Part shown: in pieces, positions 6,845 to 9,957 of the stretch | Numbering within the stretch: position 1 is the first letter of the stretch | Layout: the number at the start of each line of letters is the position of its first letter | From: Rhodothermaceae bacterium | Lineage (GTDB): Bacteria > Bacteroidota > Rhodothermia > Rhodothermales > Rubricoccaceae | DNA length: 9,957 bases | NCBI GenBank assembly: GCA_013003465.1 | Contig: JABDIZ010000210.1 | Coordinates: 1 to 9,957, forward strand | Direction of reading: 5' to 3' | Notes under the pieces: model-generated | Told to the model about the DNA's origin: nothing | Database searches by the model: none | What the model saw: the letters and a program-made list of their open reading frames with translations, nothing else | Program-made: the position numbers and the translations under genes

Positions 6845-7594
6845 ATGACCTGGTACGAAGACTGGTTCGACTCTGCCGACTACGAACTCGTCTACGACCG
6901 GCGCGACCTGACGGAGGCCGAGCGCGTGGCCGACCTCATCGAGCGGACGGTCCACCCGGAGGCGGGCGCGAATGTGCTTGATGTGGGCACGGGGCGCGGG
7001 CGTCATGCGCGCGTGCTCGCGCGGCGGGGCTACCGCGTCACCGGTCTCGACCTCTCGGCTAACGCCATCGCCACCGCCCAGCGCCGCGCGGCGGAGGAGC
7101 GCCTGACGCCGGAGCAGATCGTCTTCGTCCAGGGCGACATGCGCCTGCCGCACTTCCAGCAACGCTTCGACGGGGTCGTCAACCTGTTCACCTCGTTTGG
7201 CTTCTTCGATGACGACGCCGATCATCAGCGTACCATCAGGGCGATGGCCTCGGCGCTCAAACCGGGTGGCTGGCTCGTGCAGGATTTTCTCAACGCGCCG
7301 TACGTCCGCGCGCACCTCGTGCCCGAAGACGAGAAAACCGTAGACGGCGTGCACGTCCGGCAAGAGCGCTGGCTCGACGGCGAGCGCGTCAAGAAGCGCA
7401 TCACGATCACCAACGGGACGGCTGACCCGCACACGTTCACCGAGTCGGTTCATCTCCTCACCCGCGATGACTTCGCCCAGATGTACGCCGCCGCAGGCCT
7501 CCGCCTCACCCACACCTTCGGCGACTACAACGGCGCGCCCCGCACCGACCAGAGCCCGCGGCTTATTTTGATGGCCGAGAAGCTGGAGGCTTGA
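6845..7594 (+). CDS. class I SAM-dependent methyltransferase, substrate unknown
   Basis: A 249-residue soluble protein with a Rossmann-fold methyltransferase core. Motif I is VLDVGTGRGRH (44-54), which binds S-adenosylmethionine. The acidic residue at the end of strand 2 is Asp69 in VTGLDLSANAI. The third acidic site is Asp98 in VQGDMRLP. VVNLFTSFGFF (111-121) is strand 4, and ALKPGGWLVQDF (137-148) is the usual post-motif III turn. The N-terminal WYEDWFDSADYELVYDRRDL resembles a cap helix seen in uncharacterised Bacteroidota methyltransferases that act on small molecules or RNA; that likeness is from memory. Nothing in the C-terminal half identifies the substrate. The ATG is the first in the frame and follows a strongly pyrimidine-rich leader without Shine-Dalgarno. 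The next gene starts 79 bases downstream on the same strand. Confidence 0.88.
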   Translation: MTWYEDWFDSADYELVYDRRDLTEAERVADLIERTVHPEAGANVLDVGTGRGRHARVLARRGYRVTGLDLSANAIATAQRRAAEERLTPEQIVFVQGDMRLPHFQQRFDGVVNLFTSFGFFDDDADHQRTIRAMASALKPGGWLVQDFLNAPYVRAHLVPEDEKTVDGVHVRQERWLDGERVKKRITITNGTADPHTFTESVHLLTRDDFAQMYAAAGLRLTHTFGDYNGAPRTDQSPRLILMAEKLEA

Positions 7595-7612
7595 TGCGGG
7601 AGGCTCGATGCG
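7585..7612 (+). repeat. two tandem 14-bp units spanning the methyltransferase stop codon
   Basis: GGAGGCTTGATGCG (7585-7598) is followed immediately by GGAGGCTCGATGCG (7599-7612), identical but for one T/C change. The first unit contains the last codons and the TGA stop of the methyltransferase gene. Complementary blocks lie downstream: GGCTTGA (7588-7594) pairs with TCAAGCC (7653-7659), and AGAAGCT (7578-7584) pairs with AGCTTCT (7635-7641). These two pairings cross, so they cannot both form in one simple hairpin. The stretch may act as a terminator, or be a copy of a dispersed intergenic repeat. Confidence 0.6.
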
Positions 7613-7673
7613 TCCGCTGGAACTACAAGCCCAGAGCTTCTAGCCCCTAGCCTCAAGCCCACAGCCTTTCCCC

Positions 7674-9059
7674 ATGAACGCTGCCCTCGACTACGCCCGC
7701 GCGCACGGAGAGCAGTTCGTTGATCAACTCAACGACCTCCTCCGTATCCCCTCCATCTCCACCGACTCACAGTACGACGGCGACGTCCGCCAAGCCGCCG
7801 AGTGGCTCCGCAGCGACCTCGAACGCATCGGGATGCCGCGCGCCGAGTTGATGGAGACGCCGGGCCACCCCATCGTCTACGCCGAGCGCATCGAGGACCC
7901 GGCGCTCCCGACCGTGCTGATCTACGGCCACTACGACGTGCAGCCGCCCGATCCGCTAGAGCTGTGGGAGAGCCCGCCCTTCGAGCCCGTCATCCGCGAC
8001 GGCGTGCTCTACGCGCGCGGCACCGCCGACGACAAGGGCCAGTTGTTCATGCACGTCAAGGCCATCGAGGCCTACCTGGCGACGGAGGGTGCCCTGCCGG
8101 TAAACCTGAAGATCATGCTGGAGGGCGAAGAGGAAAGCGGCTCCACCAGCCTCGTGCCCTTCATCGAGCAACACCAGGATCTCCTGGCCGCCGACACCGT
8201 CCTGATCTCCGACACGGCGCTCTTCGCGCCCGGCGTGCCCTCGCTGGTGTACGGCCTGCGCGGCATGGCCTACGTGGAGGTGACGCTCACCGGCCCCAAC
8301 CGCGACCTTCACAGCGGCGTCTACGGCGGCGCCGTCGAGAACCCGATCAACGCGCTCTGCCGCCTCATCGCCGGTGCGCATGATGAGCAGCACCGCATCA
8401 CCATCCCCGGCTTCTACGACCACGTCCGCGACCTGACCGAGGAGGAACGTGAAGGCTACCGCAAGCTCCCGTTCGACGAGGCCGATTGGAAAGAGGAGAT
8501 TGGCGTGGAGCACACGAAGACCGAGGCGGGCTACACGATGCTCGAAGGCACCAGCGCCCGCCCGACGCTCGACGTGAACGGCATCTGGGGCGGCTACACG
8601 GGCGAGGGCGCCAAGACCGTCCTCCCGGCCAAGGCGCACGCCAAGATCTCCTGCCGCCTCGTCCCGGACCAGACGCCCGACGAGATCACCGAAAAGCTCC
8701 GCCGCTACTTCGAGGCCAACACGCCGGAGACGATGACGTTGACGTTCAAGAATCTGCACGGCGGCCACGGGGCGCTCATCGACACGAGCGCGCCCGCCAT
8801 GCAGGCGGCGGCCAAGGCGATGCAGGGCGTCTTCGGGCGCGAGCCGCTCTTTACGCGCGAGGGTGGCTCCATCCCCGTCGTGGCTGATTTCAAGCGCATC
8901 CTCGGCCTCGACTCGGTCATGATGGGCTTCAGCCTCGACTCGGATGCGATCCACTCGCCCAACGAGCACTTCGCGCTGGAGCGCTTCCACCAGGGCATCG
9001 AGGCCAGCATCCGCTTCATGGACGCGTACGCGCAACAGACCAACGGAACGGCTGCGTAA
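7674..9059 (+). CDS. M20-family metallodipeptidase (carnosinase/Cys-Gly dipeptidase-like)
   Basis: A cytoplasmic two-zinc peptidase predicted to hydrolyse dipeptides or short peptides; the lack of a signal peptide supports an internal role in peptide or glutathione-breakdown recycling. All expected catalytic elements are present. These are the zinc ligand His86 in YGHYDVQPP, the bridging Asp119 in RGTADDKGQ, the general base Glu153 and zinc ligand Glu154 in LEGEEESGS, Asp180 in LISDTALF, and His427 in DAIHSPNEHF. His213 in DLHSGVYGG matches the residue donated across the dimer interface in this family, within the lid domain. The length of 461 residues is typical. Substrate preference cannot be read from the sequence; ArgE- or DapE-type activity is less likely because the motifs fit the dipeptidase subgroup better. 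The ATG follows a 79-base structured gap and a C/T-rich leader (TTTCCCC directly before the start). Confidence 0.93.
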   Translation: MNAALDYARAHGEQFVDQLNDLLRIPSISTDSQYDGDVRQAAEWLRSDLERIGMPRAELMETPGHPIVYAERIEDPALPTVLIYGHYDVQPPDPLELWESPPFEPVIRDGVLYARGTADDKGQLFMHVKAIEAYLATEGALPVNLKIMLEGEEESGSTSLVPFIEQHQDLLAADTVLISDTALFAPGVPSLVYGLRGMAYVEVTLTGPNRDLHSGVYGGAVENPINALCRLIAGAHDEQHRITIPGFYDHVRDLTEEEREGYRKLPFDEADWKEEIGVEHTKTEAGYTMLEGTSARPTLDVNGIWGGYTGEGAKTVLPAKAHAKISCRLVPDQTPDEITEKLRRYFEANTPETMTLTFKNLHGGHGALIDTSAPAMQAAAKAMQGVFGREPLFTREGGSIPVVADFKRILGLDSVMMGFSLDSDAIHSPNEHFALERFHQGIEASIRFMDAYAQQTNGTAA

Positions 9060-9123
9060 CGCCCAGGGCACCGACGGTTCTACCGCGCGTAGGAGCGCCC
9101 CCTCTCCCCTGCCCATCCCGATC

Positions 9124-9957
9124 ATGCCTTTCTCTCGCCTCGCAGGCGCGGCCCTCGCCACGCTTGTTCTCATCCTCACGGGCTGCCGCATCGAACCAGC
9201 CGAGCGGCCGCCTACGGCCGACACGCTCGGCGTCGAGACGGTGAGCGGCTACGAGCGCTTCTCGCGCGACGAGTTGGAGCGGGGCCGCTATGAGGGACGG
9301 TTTCGGACGGTTGCCCGGGTGGATACGGCCGCCGCCAACGCCGCCGCCCGCGCCAACCCGGAGCGCCTGGAAGACATCGACAGCCTCATCGATCCCGACT
9401 CGGCGCGGATGATGCTGCCGCTCGGCGGCAACGTGGCCGGACCGAGCGTACTGCGCGCACAGGTTCTCCTCGACCGCGCAGGCTTCTCGCCCGGCCAGAT
9501 CGACGGCCGCTGGGGCGACAACACCGAGAAGGCCGTCTACTGGTTTCAGGTCGCTGAGGACCTCGACGCCACCGGCGTCATCGACTCGACGACGTACCGC
9601 CGCCTCGAGCAGCGCGCCGGGCAACCGTCGTTCGTGATCGAGTACCGCCTGACGGAGGATGACGCGGACGGGGCCTTTACGCGGATCCCGCGCGACATCT
9701 ATGCGAAGGCCGAGATGGACTCGCTCGGCTACGAGTCGCTCGGCGAAAAGCTCGGCGAGATGTTCCACGCCGCGCCCGAGTTGCTCCGACGCCTCAACCC
9801 TGGCGTCAACCTGAACCGCCTCGCAGCGACCGACCCGATCCGCATTCCGAACGTGCGCGACGAGCGGCCGACGCGCAGCACCATCGCTCGCCTCGTCGTG
9901 TCCGGCCAGGGCGAATACCTCCACGCCGTCGACGCGCAGGACCAAGTCCTCTATCAC
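9124..9957 (+). CDS. L,D-transpeptidase-like lipoprotein with peptidoglycan-binding domain (3' end outside window)
   Basis: The first 278 codons of a gene that is still open at the window end. Residues 1-20 are a lipoprotein signal with lipobox LTGC, so Cys21 should be lipidated and the protein envelope-attached. Residues about 107-161 match a peptidoglycan-binding type 1 domain (LRAQVLLDRAGFSPGQIDG, then WGDNTEKAVYWFQ and GVIDSTTYRRL). Residues about 202-245 look LysM-like (LGEMFHAAPELLRRLNPGVN and IRIPNV). Residues 253-278 (TIARLVVSGQGEYLHAV onward) resemble the opening strands of a YkuD catalytic domain, which forms or exchanges 3-3 peptidoglycan crosslinks. The catalytic His/Cys motif lies beyond the window, so activity is inferred from architecture. 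The gene starts 64 bases after the dipeptidase stop, possibly in the same transcription unit. The long minus-strand frame opposite it is a G+C shadow. Confidence 0.87.
   Translation, partial: MPFSRLAGAALATLVLILTGCRIEPAERPPTADTLGVETVSGYERFSRDELERGRYEGRFRTVARVDTAAANAAARANPERLEDIDSLIDPDSARMMLPLGGNVAGPSVLRAQVLLDRAGFSPGQIDGRWGDNTEKAVYWFQVAEDLDATGVIDSTTYRRLEQRAGQPSFVIEYRLTEDDADGAFTRIPRDIYAKAEMDSLGYESLGEKLGEMFHAAPELLRRLNPGVNLNRLAATDPIRIPNVRDERPTRSTIARLVVSGQGEYLHAVDAQDQVLYH

Noticed and set aside
9016..9957. A 313-codon minus-strand frame at the window end, plus a 422-codon one at 7956-9224
   Set aside because: The plus strand encodes a lipoprotein with domain motifs and a dipeptidase with all metal ligands. 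The minus frames show no motifs and overlap them completely.

Overview
The window comes from a high-G+C bacterium (about 60-65% G+C by eye). It is probably a member of Rhodothermota or a related branch of the Bacteroidota/FCB group. Two secreted proteins end in a type IX secretion (T9SS) type A sorting domain. The queuine tRNA-ribosyltransferase lacks the zinc cysteines, as I recall for Bacteroidota homologues. None of the seven confident starts is preceded by a Shine-Dalgarno sequence; all follow a pyrimidine-rich leader. The placement is inference from these traits, with no database comparison.

Layout. Positions 1-228 hold the 3' end of an unrecognised + strand gene, followed by a hairpin (267-309). 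tgt (333-1463, +) follows and converges on two minus-strand genes, with a strong shared hairpin (1464-1512) between them. The minus pair (1526-3775 and 3913-4998) encodes secreted surface or extracellular proteins: a CHRD / lamin-tail / Calx-beta-like / OB-fold-like protein and a DUF4397 protein, each with a signal peptide and a T9SS tail. A 139-bp divergent region (4999-5137) separates them from ispH (5138-6394, +), which encodes the last enzyme of the MEP isoprenoid pathway. Convergent to ispH is a MarR-type regulator that looks damaged (6721 down to 6167). It has an HTH core, no conserved C-terminal helices, and a tail read antisense through ispH. A class I SAM methyltransferase (6845-7594, +), a structured repeat-bearing gap, an M20 metallodipeptidase (7674-9059, +) and the first 278 codons of an L,D-transpeptidase-like lipoprotein (9124 to the window end, +) complete the window.

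The genes do not form one obvious pathway. They are mainly housekeeping functions (tRNA modification, isoprenoids, peptide hydrolysis, cell-wall crosslinking) around a small T9SS cargo pair. I see no tRNA, rRNA, CRISPR array, insertion sequence or phage gene. No clearly new multi-gene system is visible. The items most worth a second look are the MarR/ispH antisense overlap, the nuclease-like domain set without a nuclease in the 749-residue secreted protein, the zinc-free Tgt, and the consistent pyrimidine-rich leaders.
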